A program made the translations under genes and the position numbers. From positions 1,488,001-1,552,000 of the forward strand of contig NZ_CP009247.1 in NCBI RefSeq assembly GCF_001941485.1: a DNA stretch of 64,000 nt, given 5' to 3'. This stretch comes from Corynebacterium frankenforstense DSM 45800 (GTDB lineage: Bacteria; Actinomycetota; Actinomycetes; Mycobacteriales; Mycobacteriaceae). This document shows, piece after piece, positions 56,270 to 64,000 of this stretch. The notes under the pieces are model-generated. The model saw only the letters and a list, made by a program, of their open reading frames with translations, was not told the DNA's origin and did no database searches. Every line of letters begins with the position of its first letter. Position 1 is the stretch's first letter.

Positions 56270-57415
56270 CTAGGCCATGCCCGCCGCGCGGGCGCGGGTG
56301 ACCACGTCGGGCAGCACCGCGAGCACGCGGTCGACGTCGGCGTCGGTCGAGGTGTGTCCCAGACTGAAGCGCAGGGTGCCCCGCGCGGTGGCCTCCGGCA
56401 CGCCCGCGGCCAGCAGCACGCGGCTGGCCCGGTTGACCCCGCTCGAGCACGCGGAGCCGGTCGCCGCGGCGACGCCCGCGGCGTCGAGCAGCATGATCAG
56501 GCTGTCGCCCTCCGCGCCCGGGAAGGACACCGACAGGTGGCCGGGCAGCGCGGGCTCGGTGGTGTTGACGCGCACGTCGTCGACACGCGCGAGGATGCCC
56601 TCGCGCAGCCGGTCGCGCAGCGCGGCCACGCGGGCGTTCTCCGCCTCGCGCTCGGCGAGCGCCTCGGTGAGCGCGGCGGCGAAGGCCGCGGCACCGGCGA
56701 CGTCGTTGGTGCCGGGGCGCAGGCCGCGCTCCTGGCCGCCGCCGAAGACGACGGCCTCGGGCGCCGGGGAGCGCCGCGCCAGCAGCACGCCCACGCCGCG
56801 GGGCCCGCCGAACTTGTGGCCGCTGGCCGCCAGCGTCGTCGCACCCATGGCGTGGAAGTCCACGGCGACCTTGCCCACGGCCTGCACGGCGTCGATGTGC
56901 ACCGGGGTGCCGGCCACGTCGGCGGCGGCGATGACCTTGTCCACCGGCTGGATCGCGCCGGTCTCGTTGTTGGCGAGCATGCACGCGGCCACCGCGGCCG
57001 GCTCCGCAAGCGCGGTGAGGTCACTGACGCGGCCGCCCTCGTCGACGGGCAGGTCGACGACCTCGGCGCCGAGGTGGCGCACGGTCTGGAAGACCGCCGA
57101 GTGCTCCAGCTGGCTGGCCACCACGCGCGCCGGGCGGCCGGCGGCCACCCCGGCGCGGTAGAGGCCCTGCACGGCGATGTTGTCGGCCTCGGAGCCGGCG
57201 CCGGTGAAGATCACCTCGACCGGGTCGGCGCCGAGCGCGGCGGCGACGGCCTCGCGGGCCTCGTCGAGCGCGTGGCGGGCGGCCCGGCCGGCGGCGTACT
57301 GGCCGCCGGGGTTGAGGTCGCGCGCGTGACGCACCCACGCGTCGACGGCGCACTGGCGCATCGGCGTCGTGGCGGCGTGGTCCAGGTAGTGCTCCCCCGC
57401 CCCCGCGGCCGTCAC
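56270..57415 (-). CDS. iscS: Cysteine desulfurase (NifS/IscS-like)
   Basis: This 381-residue PLP enzyme takes sulfur from cysteine for Fe-S clusters and tRNA thiolation. PLP Lys201 lies in [12 protein letters not shown], the stacking His105 in LEHSAV and the persulfide Cys in [10 protein letters not shown]. The start is GTG, overlapping the etfA stop by four bases, so the gene is read as the last member of etfB-etfA-desulfurase. The same order (fixA, fixB, iscS, then mnmA) is recalled from M. tuberculosis. It is the likely sulfur source for MnmA. Confidence 0.93.
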   Translation of the reverse strand: MTAAGAGEHYLDHAATTPMRQCAVDAWVRHARDLNPGGQYAAGRAARHALDEAREAVAAALGADPVEVIFTGAGSEADNIAVQGLYRAGVAAGRPARVVASQLEHSAVFQTVRHLGAEVVDLPVDEGGRVSDLTALAEPAAVAACMLANNETGAIQPVDKVIAAADVAGTPVHIDAVQAVGKVAVDFHAMGATTLAASGHKFGGPRGVGVLLARRSPAPEAVVFGGGQERGLRPGTNDVAGAAAFAAALTEALAEREAENARVAALRDRLREGILARVDDVRVNTTEPALPGHLSVSFPGAEGDSLIMLLDAAGVAAATGSACSSGVNRASRVLLAAGVPEATARGTLRFSLGHTSTDADVDRVLAVLPDVVTRARAAGMA

Positions 57416-58365
57416 TTGCGCGCCTCCAGCTCGTCGATCAGCTCGGGCACGACCTCGAAGAGGTCGCCGACCACGCCCAGGTCCGCGACCTGGAAGATCG
57501 GGGCGTCCTCGTCGGTGTTGACCGCGACGATCTTGCCGGCGGTCTGCATGCCGGACAGGTGCTGGATGGCACCCGAGATGCCCAGGCCGATGTAGAGGTC
57601 CGGCGAGACGTTGACACCGGTCTGGCCGATCTGGAACTGGGCGTCGTAGTAGCCCAGGTCGACGGCGTCACGGGTGGCACCCACGGCGCCGCCCAGGGCG
57701 TCGGCGAGCCGCTCGACGACGTCGTGGAAGGCCTCCTCGGAGCCCACGCCGCGCCCGCCGGCGACGACGACCTTGGCCTGCGTCAGCTCGGGGCGGGTGC
57801 CGCGGGTGGCCGGGGTGAAGGAGGTGACGGTGACGTCCTTGGCGCCGGCGGCCGGCAGCGGCAGGTTCTGGAGGGTGCCCGCCGCCTGCTGCGGCAGGGC
57901 GTCGACGACGCCGGGGCGCAGCGCGTAGATGGGGCTGGTGCCGCCGACGACGGCGGAGACCTGCACCTGGTCGCCGAAGATGGAGTGGTTGGCCGAGCCG
58001 TCGGCGTTGACGCCGGTGACGTCGGTGAGCACGCCGGAGGCCAGGCGGGCGGCCAGGCGGCCGGCGATCTCGTTGCCGGTGGGGCCGGCGGCCACCAGGA
58101 TCGGGGCCGGGTTCTGCGCGGCCAGGATGGACACGGCGTCGACCTCGGGCAGGATCAGGCGGGCGTCGTGGTCGGCGGACTCGGCGGCCACGACGGTGGC
58201 CGCGCCCAGCTCGCCGAGCCGTCCGCCCAGCGGGGCCGCGGTGCCCGGGGCGCCGACGACGACGGCGGTGACGTCGCCGAAGACGCGGGCGGCGGTGATC
58301 AGTTCGCCGGTGACGGCGTCGAGCTCGCCGCCGGAGTGCTCGACCAGTACGTATGCGTTGGACAT
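57412..58365 (-). CDS. etfA: Electron transfer flavoprotein alpha subunit
   Basis: With EtfB this 317-residue subunit passes electrons from acyl-CoA dehydrogenases to the respiratory chain. The C-terminal FAD domain is intact: [35 protein letters not shown] and [17 protein letters not shown]. The ATG has GGAGAGC upstream and follows etfB by 14 bases. It is the middle gene of a three-gene operon. No dehydrogenase is encoded close by, so it probably serves several partners. Confidence 0.95.
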   Translation of the reverse strand: MSNAYVLVEHSGGELDAVTGELITAARVFGDVTAVVVGAPGTAAPLGGRLGELGAATVVAAESADHDARLILPEVDAVSILAAQNPAPILVAAGPTGNEIAGRLAARLASGVLTDVTGVNADGSANHSIFGDQVQVSAVVGGTSPIYALRPGVVDALPQQAAGTLQNLPLPAAGAKDVTVTSFTPATRGTRPELTQAKVVVAGGRGVGSEEAFHDVVERLADALGGAVGATRDAVDLGYYDAQFQIGQTGVNVSPDLYIGLGISGAIQHLSGMQTAGKIVAVNTDEDAPIFQVADLGVVGDLFEVVPELIDELEARK

Positions 58366-58379
58366 GTGGTGTGCTCTCC

Positions 58380-59168
58380 TTACAGCAGGTTCTCGTCGTC
58401 GAGGAAGGCCAGGACCTTCGCGGCCGACTCGGGGCCGCGGACGGTCTCGCCGGCGGTGCGCGCGGCGCGCTCGTTGGCGCCCGTGACGCGGGTCGCCGCG
58501 TGCTCGAGGCCGACCTGCTCCGGGGTCACGCCGATCGCGGCGAGGTCCCAGGTGGTGATCTCGTGCTTCTTGGCGGCCATCAGCCCCTTGAACTTGGGGA
58601 AGCGCGGCTTGTCGGCCTTGTCGGTGACCGAGACGACCGCCGGCAGCGGCGCGGAGAGCTCCCAGTGCCCGTGGGCGTCCTCGCGGGTGCCGGTGATCGT
58701 GTCGCCCTCGAGCGCGACGGCGCGCAGCTCGGTGAGCGCCGGGCACTGGCGGTACTCGGCGACGATGCCTGGCAGGGCGCCCACGGCGCCGTCCGAGGAG
58801 GCGCCGCCGGCAACGATGAGGCGGACGTCGTCGAGCTTGGCGACGGCCGCGGCGACCGTCCAGGCGGTGCCCAGGACGTCGGAGCCGGCGAGGGCGTCGT
58901 CCAGGACGTGCACGGCGTCGTCGGCGCCCATGGCGATGGCGCGGCGCAGCGCCTCGTCGGCGCCGGCCGGGCCGACGGTCAGGGCGATGACCCGCCAGCC
59001 GGCGTCGGGGTCGGACTCACGCAGCCGCAGCGCGGCCTCCACGGAGTACTCGTTGACCTCGTCGAGGACCTCGTCTACGGCGTCGCGGTCGAGGGTGTGG
59101 TCGTCGCTGAGCTTCTTGGTCGACCAGGTGTCCGGCACGTTCTTGACCAGAGCCACGATCGTGGGCAT
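58380..59168 (-). CDS. etfB: Electron transfer flavoprotein beta subunit
   Basis: This 262-residue protein has the EtfB pattern: [17 protein letters not shown] at the N-terminus, [26 protein letters not shown], and [15 protein letters not shown] with the AMP-binding region. It ends [18 protein letters not shown], the recognition loop region. It is the first gene of the operon. AAGGAG precedes the ATG, and a possible -10 region (TACACA) lies in the 39-base gap to the next gene. Confidence 0.95.
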   Translation of the reverse strand: MPTIVALVKNVPDTWSTKKLSDDHTLDRDAVDEVLDEVNEYSVEAALRLRESDPDAGWRVIALTVGPAGADEALRRAIAMGADDAVHVLDDALAGSDVLGTAWTVAAAVAKLDDVRLIVAGGASSDGAVGALPGIVAEYRQCPALTELRAVALEGDTITGTREDAHGHWELSAPLPAVVSVTDKADKPRFPKFKGLMAAKKHEITTWDLAAIGVTPEQVGLEHAATRVTGANERAARTAGETVRGPESAAKVLAFLDDENLL

Positions 59169-59207
59169 GAGGCTCCTTCACTGTGTAGGTACTTGTGTTT
59201 GCTCGAA

Positions 59208-60350
59208 TTACGGCGGACAGTGTACCCGGCCCGCGCAGACGTGGGCCCGGGCCGAGTCGCCGACGCGGGCGATGACCACCGCCATGGGCCTGGTGCCGCG
59301 CAGCCTGAGCTTCTTGCGCAGCCGGTCCGGGTCGACGTCCACCCCGCGGACCAGGATCTCCACGGAACCGGCGTCGTGCGCGGCCAGCGTGGCGCGCAGC
59401 TTCTTCAGCGGCACCGCCTCGATGAATTCAAACCCGCTCGACCCGGCCGGGATCCGCTCGCCGGTCAGGAACGCGATGTGGCTGTCGAGCATCCACAGCC
59501 CCTCGCGGTGCGCCCAGTGCGCGACCAGCCCGGCGCGCACGACGGCCCCGTCGGGCTCGAGGATGTAGCGCCCGGGTTCGCCGACGCCGACCTCGTCGTC
59601 CGCGTCCGAGTCGATGCGGTCGACGGCCGTGACGGTCCCGTCCGCGGCGGTCTTGACCGCCACGGCGCGCCGGCCCCGGCCGAAGCCCGGGGTGTACAGG
59701 CAGGCCTCCTTGACCGCGCCGTCGACGCTGACGACGGTGACCAGCCCGTCCCAGTCGGAGTAGTCGATGCCCGGCGCGCACTTGACGGCCAGCTCCCGGC
59801 CGCGGTGGGCGGCGAGCAGGTCCGGCAGCGGCGGGATGAGGCGGGCGGGGTCGGTGATGCGCCGTCCCCCGGCGCGCCGGGCGGGGTCGGCGACGACGAC
59901 GCCCCCGGTGTGCGGCGGGTGCAGGGCGTCGGCGCGCAGGAAGGAGCCCCCGGGAACGTTGTGCCGGGCGAGCAGGAGGCGCACGTGGTCGAGGTCGGAG
60001 CCGACGTAGCGCATGCCGGCGGCGGTCACGGCCCGGCCCTCCCCGCCGATCGAGCAGGTGACGTCGAAGACGGTCTGCGCGCCGGCCCCGGCGATGATCC
60101 GGGCGCGCTCGGCGGCGACGGCGGGGTGGGTGGCCTGCTGGCGCGACTCGTCGTCGGTGAGCCAGCCGGGCAGGCGCCGCCGGCACTGGGCCAGTTCCGT
60201 GGCCGCGCGGCCGAACTCGCCGAAGCGGGCGCGCAGCACCTCGGTGTCCTTCAGTACGGTGCGCCGGCTCAGGTCGAGTCCGGCGGCGGCGTCGTCGACC
60301 TCGGCGAAGCGTTCGGTGATGAAGCGCGCCTCGGCGCGCGAGTAGGCCAT
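59208..60350 (-). CDS. THUMP-like class I SAM-dependent methyltransferase
   Basis: The 380-residue protein has a helical N-terminal part, a SAM-binding core (VFDVTCSIGGEGRAVTAAGMRYVGSDLD), and the motif VVADPARR in place of the NPPY/DPPR catalytic loop. A C-terminal THUMP-like domain ends in RPMAVVIARVGDSARAHVC. Its target (rRNA, tRNA or other) is unknown. It is the last gene of a tight operon behind an ABC ATPase and a Nudix hydrolase, ten bases after the latter. Confidence 0.82.
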   Translation of the reverse strand: MAYSRAEARFITERFAEVDDAAAGLDLSRRTVLKDTEVLRARFGEFGRAATELAQCRRRLPGWLTDDESRQQATHPAVAAERARIIAGAGAQTVFDVTCSIGGEGRAVTAAGMRYVGSDLDHVRLLLARHNVPGGSFLRADALHPPHTGGVVVADPARRAGGRRITDPARLIPPLPDLLAAHRGRELAVKCAPGIDYSDWDGLVTVVSVDGAVKEACLYTPGFGRGRRAVAVKTAADGTVTAVDRIDSDADDEVGVGEPGRYILEPDGAVVRAGLVAHWAHREGLWMLDSHIAFLTGERIPAGSSGFEFIEAVPLKKLRATLAAHDAGSVEILVRGVDVDPDRLRKKLRLRGTRPMAVVIARVGDSARAHVCAGRVHCPP

Positions 60351-60360
60351 CGGTGATTCC

Positions 60361-61164
60361 TCAGATGCGGTCGGGGCGGTCGATGGTGAAGAACTCCCGG
60401 TAGCGCGGGTCGTCGACGGGGTCGCCGACGACCGGGGTCATGTCCGAGTGCTCGGCCTCGGCGAGCGCCTCGGCGACGGTGCGGCAGTCCGCGAGGCGCT
60501 TGAGCTGCGCCCAGGTCGGGATGACCAGGCGGACCAGGCCGGTGCGCCAGCCGTCGATGAGCAGCGAGGGCGGGAACCAGCCGGCGGAGTCGGTCTCCGA
60601 GGACCGCCCGTCGGGTTCCTGGCCGACCGGGTGCACGGCCAGGAACGAGGTGTTGTCGAAGGTGTTGCCGCGCTCGGAGGTGCCCACCCAGCGCGCCCAG
60701 GGGCGCAGCATGTCGGAGTGCACGCGCAGCTTGCCGCGGTGGAGCACCTGCGTCAGGGAGAGCCGGTGGGACTCGAGCGCCAGCCGGTCGGCGTGGAAGG
60801 GCGTCGCGTCGGCCACCGTGGTGCGGTTGCGGTGGACGGCGAGCAGGGTGCCGGTCTCCTCGAAGAGCTCGCGCACGGCGGCGAAGACGAGGGCGCGGGC
60901 CTGCTGGGTGGGCACGCCGAGCACGTCGGCGGTGTCCTCGAGCGGGCGGCCGGACCACAGGTCCTCGACGCCGTCCTCGTTCTCGTCGACGAGCGCGAAG
61001 TCGCGCCGGTCCACCCCGCCGCCCGGGAAGACGGTCATGCCCGGGTAGTTGGGCATGGTGGACACGCGCTCCTGGACCCACACCTCGAGTCCCTGCCGGC
61101 CGTCGCGCACGAGCAGCACGGTGGCCGCCAGGCGCGAGCCGCCGACGCCGGAGTTCTGCGGCAT
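60361..61164 (-). CDS. Nudix hydrolase (NUDT19/CoA-type layout)
   Basis: The 267-residue protein has a Nudix box split by an insert: the initial GGGVDRRD and, about 45 residues later, AAVRELFEETGTLLA with the metal-binding Glu residues. That long insert is typical of NUDT19-like hydrolases acting on CoA derivatives or related diphosphates. FPPSLLIDGWRTGLVRLVIPTW follows in the C-terminal half. GGGGGAG precedes the ATG. It lies between the ABC ATPase and the methyltransferase with gaps of 15 and 10 bases. The substrate is not determinable here. Confidence 0.85.
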   Translation of the reverse strand: MPQNSGVGGSRLAATVLLVRDGRQGLEVWVQERVSTMPNYPGMTVFPGGGVDRRDFALVDENEDGVEDLWSGRPLEDTADVLGVPTQQARALVFAAVRELFEETGTLLAVHRNRTTVADATPFHADRLALESHRLSLTQVLHRGKLRVHSDMLRPWARWVGTSERGNTFDNTSFLAVHPVGQEPDGRSSETDSAGWFPPSLLIDGWRTGLVRLVIPTWAQLKRLADCRTVAEALAEAEHSDMTPVVGDPVDDPRYREFFTIDRPDRI

Positions 61165-61179
61165 CTCCCCCGCCTCCGC

Positions 61180-62013
61180 CTAGCGGTCCGCCCGCGAGCG
61201 GTGGGCCCCGCCCGTGCGCACCCGGCGCGCGAAGTACCGCTCGCCGACGCGGTCGAGCTGGATCGGCTGGTGGAAGGCCTTGGAGAGGTTCTCGCTGGTC
61301 ATCACGTCGTCGAAGAGGCCCTGGGCGACGACCTCGCCCTCGTCGAGGAGCAGGGCGTGGGTGAAGCCCTGGGGGATCTCCTCGACGTGGTGGGTGATCA
61401 TCACGGTCGCCGGGGCGTCCGGGTCCATGGCCAGCTGGGCGAGGTAGGCGACGAGGTCCTCGCGCCCGCCGAGGTCCATGCCCGCGGTCGGCTCGTCGAG
61501 GATGAGCAGCTCGGGGTCGATCATCAGGGCGCGGGCGACCATGACGCGCTTGCGCTCGCCCTCGGAGAGCGTGCCCCAGGAGCGGTCGCGCAGGTGCAGG
61601 GCGCCGAGCTCCTCGAGGATGTCGTTGGCCCGGTCGAAGTCCTGCTCGTCGTACTCCTCGCGCCAGCGGCCGAGGATCGCGTAGCCGGCCGAGACGACGA
61701 GGTCGCCAACCTTCTCGCGGTCCGGGATGCGGTGGGCCACGGCCGAGGAGGAGATGCCGATGCCGGCGCGCAGGTCGCGCATGTCGGTGCGCCCGATCTT
61801 CTCGCCGAGCACCCAGGCCTCCCCCGAGGAGGGGAACTCCTCGGCCGCGGCCATGCGCACCAGTGTGGTCTTGCCCGCACCGTTGGGCCCGATGATCACC
61901 CAGCGCTCGTCGAGCTCAACCTGCCAGTCCACGGGGCCGACCAGCGTGCGCCCGCCGCGGGCGAAGGTCACGCCGCGGAAGTCGATCAGAAGATCCTCAC
62001 TCGATTCACTCAC
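61180..62013 (-). CDS. Solitary ABC transporter ATPase (YlmA-like)
   Basis: This 277-residue ATPase has Walker A IIGPNGAGKTTL, the signature LSEGERKRV, Walker B LLILDEPTAGMD and the H-loop MITHHVEEI. No permease or binding protein gene is near, and the gene heads an operon with a Nudix hydrolase and a methyltransferase, so transport is doubtful. Relatives of the ModF/YlmA type are often encoded alone. The start is GTG (SESSEDL), six bases after CACAAT, consistent with a leaderless transcript. Confidence 0.88.
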   Translation of the reverse strand: MSESSEDLLIDFRGVTFARGGRTLVGPVDWQVELDERWVIIGPNGAGKTTLVRMAAAEEFPSSGEAWVLGEKIGRTDMRDLRAGIGISSSAVAHRIPDREKVGDLVVSAGYAILGRWREEYDEQDFDRANDILEELGALHLRDRSWGTLSEGERKRVMVARALMIDPELLILDEPTAGMDLGGREDLVAYLAQLAMDPDAPATVMITHHVEEIPQGFTHALLLDEGEVVAQGLFDDVMTSENLSKAFHQPIQLDRVGERYFARRVRTGGAHRSRADR

Positions 62014-62019
62014 ACCCCC

Positions 62020-62025
62020 ATTGTG
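62020..62025 (-). promoter_or_regulatory. -10 box of the ABC ATPase operon
   Basis: CACAAT on the minus strand lies six bases before the GTG at 62013. Confidence 0.4.
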
Positions 62026-62125
62026 CCATTGCGCGTGCCGCGCGCGGCCGCATGTGTGCCCGGCGTCGCTCCGCTAGGCTCGGAGGAGGTAAGAGCCCAC
62101 GTCACTGGAAGGTGGAGACGCCGAG

Positions 62126-64000
62126 ATGACAGACCCCGCTGACCCCGTCGCCCGGCTCGGCTTGGACGACATCAGGCCCACGATCACGATGGGGAGGCTG
62201 CCGGCCAAGGCCGTCGTCGGCGAGATGGTCCCCGTCTTCGCACTCGTCTGGCGGGAGGGCCACGACGCCGTGGCCGCCACCCTCCAGGTCACGGACCCCG
62301 ACGGGGTCACCACCGCCCACCCGATGGTCCCGGAGCCGCAGAACCCGGACAACCACCACGGCGTCTTCGTGCCGGACCGGGAGGGCGACTGGTGGTACCG
62401 CGTCGAGGCGTGGTCGGACCCGATCGCGACGTGGCGCAACGCGGTGACCAAGAAGATGGGCGCCGGGCAGAGCGCCGAGGAGCTCGACAACGACCTGCGC
62501 CACGGCGCGGAGCTCTTCGAGCGCGCCGCGCTCAACACCTCCGACCACGGCGCACGCACCCGCCTGCGCAGCGCCGCGGACGCGCTGGCCTCCGAGGGCC
62601 ACCCCTACGACCGCAGCCTGATCGCCCTCGACGACCAGACCCGCCGCATCCTCGACGCCGAGCCGCTGCGCGACATGATCGTCGTCTCCGAGGAGCGCCC
62701 GGTCCGCGTCGAGCGGAGGAAGGCCCTGTTCAGCTCGTGGTACGAGCTCTTCCCGCGCTCCACCGGCGGCTGGGACGAGGCCGGCCACCCCGTCCACGGC
62801 ACCTTCGCCACCACCGCCGCGGCCCTCGACCGGGTGCGCGCCATGGGCTTCGACACCGTCTACTTCCCGCCGATCCACCCGATCGGCGAGGTCAACCGCA
62901 AGGGCCGCAACAACACCCTGACCCCGGGCCCCGAGGACGTCGGCTCGCCGTGGGCCATCGGCTCCGCGGACGGCGGCCACGACGCGGTGCACCCGCGCCT
63001 GGGCACGCTCGACGACTTCGACGCGCTGGTCGCCCGCGCCGACGAGCTCGGCCTCGAGGTCGCCATCGACCTGGCGCTGCAGGCCGCCCCGGACCACCCG
63101 TGGGCGAAGAGCCACCCGGAGTTCTTCACCGTGCTGCCCGACGGCACCATCGCCTACGCGGAGAACCCGCCGAAGAAGTACCAGGACATCTACCCGCTCA
63201 ACTTCGACAACGACCCGGAGGGCATCTACCACGAGATCCTGCGGGTGGTGGAGTTCTGGATCGGCCACGGCGTGCACACCTTCCGCGTGGACAACCCGCA
63301 CACCAAGCCGGTCAACTTCTGGCACTGGCTGATCTCCACGGTGCACGAGGAGCACCCCGAGGTGATCTTCCTGGCCGAGGCCTTCACCCGCCCGGCGCGC
63401 CTCTACGGGCTGTCCAAGGTGGGCTTCTCGCAGTCCTACACCTACTTCACGTGGAAGACGACGAAGCGCGAGCTCACCGAGTTCATCGGCCAGACGCTCG
63501 ACAACGCGGACGTCTCGCGGCCCAACCTCTTCGTCAACACCCCGGACATCCTGCACGAGTCCCTGCAGTACGGCGGGCGGGCGGCCTTCGCCATCCGCGC
63601 GGCGCTGGCGGCGACGATCTCGCCGCTGTGGGGCGTCTACTCCGGCTTCGAGCTCTACGAGCACGAGGCCGTGCGCCCGGGCAGCGAGGAGTACCTGGAC
63701 AGCGAGAAGTACGAGCTGCGCCCCCGCGACTTCGAGGGCGCGGCCGCCCGCGGCGACTCGCTCGAGCCGTTCATCGCGCTGCTGAACTGGATCCGCGGCG
63801 AGCGCCCGGCCCTGCAGCAGCTGCGCACCCTGCACCTGCACGAGGTCGACAACGACCAGATCATCGCCTACAGCAAGACCGACCCGGTCACCGGCGACGC
63901 CGTGCTGGTGGTGGTCAACCTCGACCCGCGCAACCCGCAGGAGGGCACCGTGACCGTCGACCGCGAGGTCCTCGGCCTCGACGCCGAGGGCGACTTCCCC
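62126..64000 (+). CDS. glgE: Alpha-1,4-glucan:maltose-1-phosphate maltosyltransferase, 5' part
   Basis: GlgE extends alpha-glucan with maltose from maltose-1-phosphate. The 625 residues present cover the N-terminal domain ([25 protein letters not shown]), the inserted helical domain and most of the GH13_3 barrel. Catalytic residues are Asp389 ([10 protein letters not shown], nucleophile), Glu418 (LAEAF, acid/base) and Asp474 (NTPDILHE). The 29- and 56-residue spacings match recalled GlgE enzymes. The frame is open to the right edge, so roughly the last 40-60 residues are missing. The ATG follows GGTGGAG. A glgB gene would be expected just beyond the window. Confidence 0.95.
   Translation, partial: MTDPADPVARLGLDDIRPTITMGRLPAKAVVGEMVPVFALVWREGHDAVAATLQVTDPDGVTTAHPMVPEPQNPDNHHGVFVPDREGDWWYRVEAWSDPIATWRNAVTKKMGAGQSAEELDNDLRHGAELFERAALNTSDHGARTRLRSAADALASEGHPYDRSLIALDDQTRRILDAEPLRDMIVVSEERPVRVERRKALFSSWYELFPRSTGGWDEAGHPVHGTFATTAAALDRVRAMGFDTVYFPPIHPIGEVNRKGRNNTLTPGPEDVGSPWAIGSADGGHDAVHPRLGTLDDFDALVARADELGLEVAIDLALQAAPDHPWAKSHPEFFTVLPDGTIAYAENPPKKYQDIYPLNFDNDPEGIYHEILRVVEFWIGHGVHTFRVDNPHTKPVNFWHWLISTVHEEHPEVIFLAEAFTRPARLYGLSKVGFSQSYTYFTWKTTKRELTEFIGQTLDNADVSRPNLFVNTPDILHESLQYGGRAAFAIRAALAATISPLWGVYSGFELYEHEAVRPGSEEYLDSEKYELRPRDFEGAAARGDSLEPFIALLNWIRGERPALQQLRTLHLHEVDNDQIIAYSKTDPVTGDAVLVVVNLDPRNPQEGTVTVDREVLGLDAEGDFP

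Overview
The window is a 64 kb piece of a high-GC actinobacterial chromosome, almost certainly a Corynebacterium. Support comes from the ilvBNC operon preceded by an MscCG-type glutamate channel and ilvD, the lysG/lysE pair, the gatC-gatA / ligA / ACT-protein neighbourhood, mnmA and fixA-fixB-iscS close by, a DUF2156 aminoacyl-phospholipid synthase coupled to an esterase, glgE, and a Spa-type sortase pilus cluster. Genes are tightly packed. No rRNA, tRNA, prophage, insertion sequence or CRISPR array was seen.

Layout. 1-3.6 kb (minus strand): a truncated lipoprotein, a solitary DUF262 protein and a CDF metal exporter. 3.8-12.3 kb: branched-chain amino acid synthesis, with ilvB-ilvN-ilvC on minus behind a leader-peptide attenuator and mscCG, a PH-like membrane protein and ilvD divergent on plus. 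12.4-19.2 kb: a GT87 glycosyltransferase, a DoxX protein, a secreted HNH nuclease, a xi-class GST and the divergent lysG/lysE pair. 19.2-27.3 kb: an AT-rich leader followed by spaA-srtC-spaB-spaC; the spaA shaft pilin carries two compensating frameshifts. 27.4-33 kb: an aldo/keto reductase, two tandem YkvI-type membrane proteins and gatB. 33-36 kb: a LysR regulator divergent from a TDT transporter, and a BASS transporter. 36.3-45.5 kb: RNase H, pfkA, a siderophore-interacting protein, gatA-gatC, an ACT protein, ligA and a DEDDh exonuclease. 45.6-48.3 kb: a copper chaperone with its own palindromic operator, a winged-helix regulator with a small membrane protein, and an MFS exporter. 48.3-64 kb: a MetE-like protein coupled to mnmA, a non-coding repeat array, an AAA ATPase with a spermidine-synthase-like protein, the aminoacyl-phospholipid synthase/esterase pair, etfB-etfA-cysteine desulfurase, an ABC ATPase/Nudix/methyltransferase operon, and the 5' part of glgE, which runs off the window.

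Beyond gene content, four features stand out. (1) A degenerate 12-mer, GRCGTCGKMAAK, occurs 16 times in both orientations, mostly in intergenic DNA, gene ends and unconserved linkers. (2) About 19 genes have a TANNNT-like -10 box six to eight bases before the start codon and no ribosome binding site, as expected for leaderless transcripts; the ilv attenuator peptide is one. (3) A 9/19-bp phased GATCTA array lies between mnmA and the ATPase gene. (4) A regulator gene appears to start at ATC behind a perfect Shine-Dalgarno. No tool was run; family assignments rest on motifs and recalled homologues.
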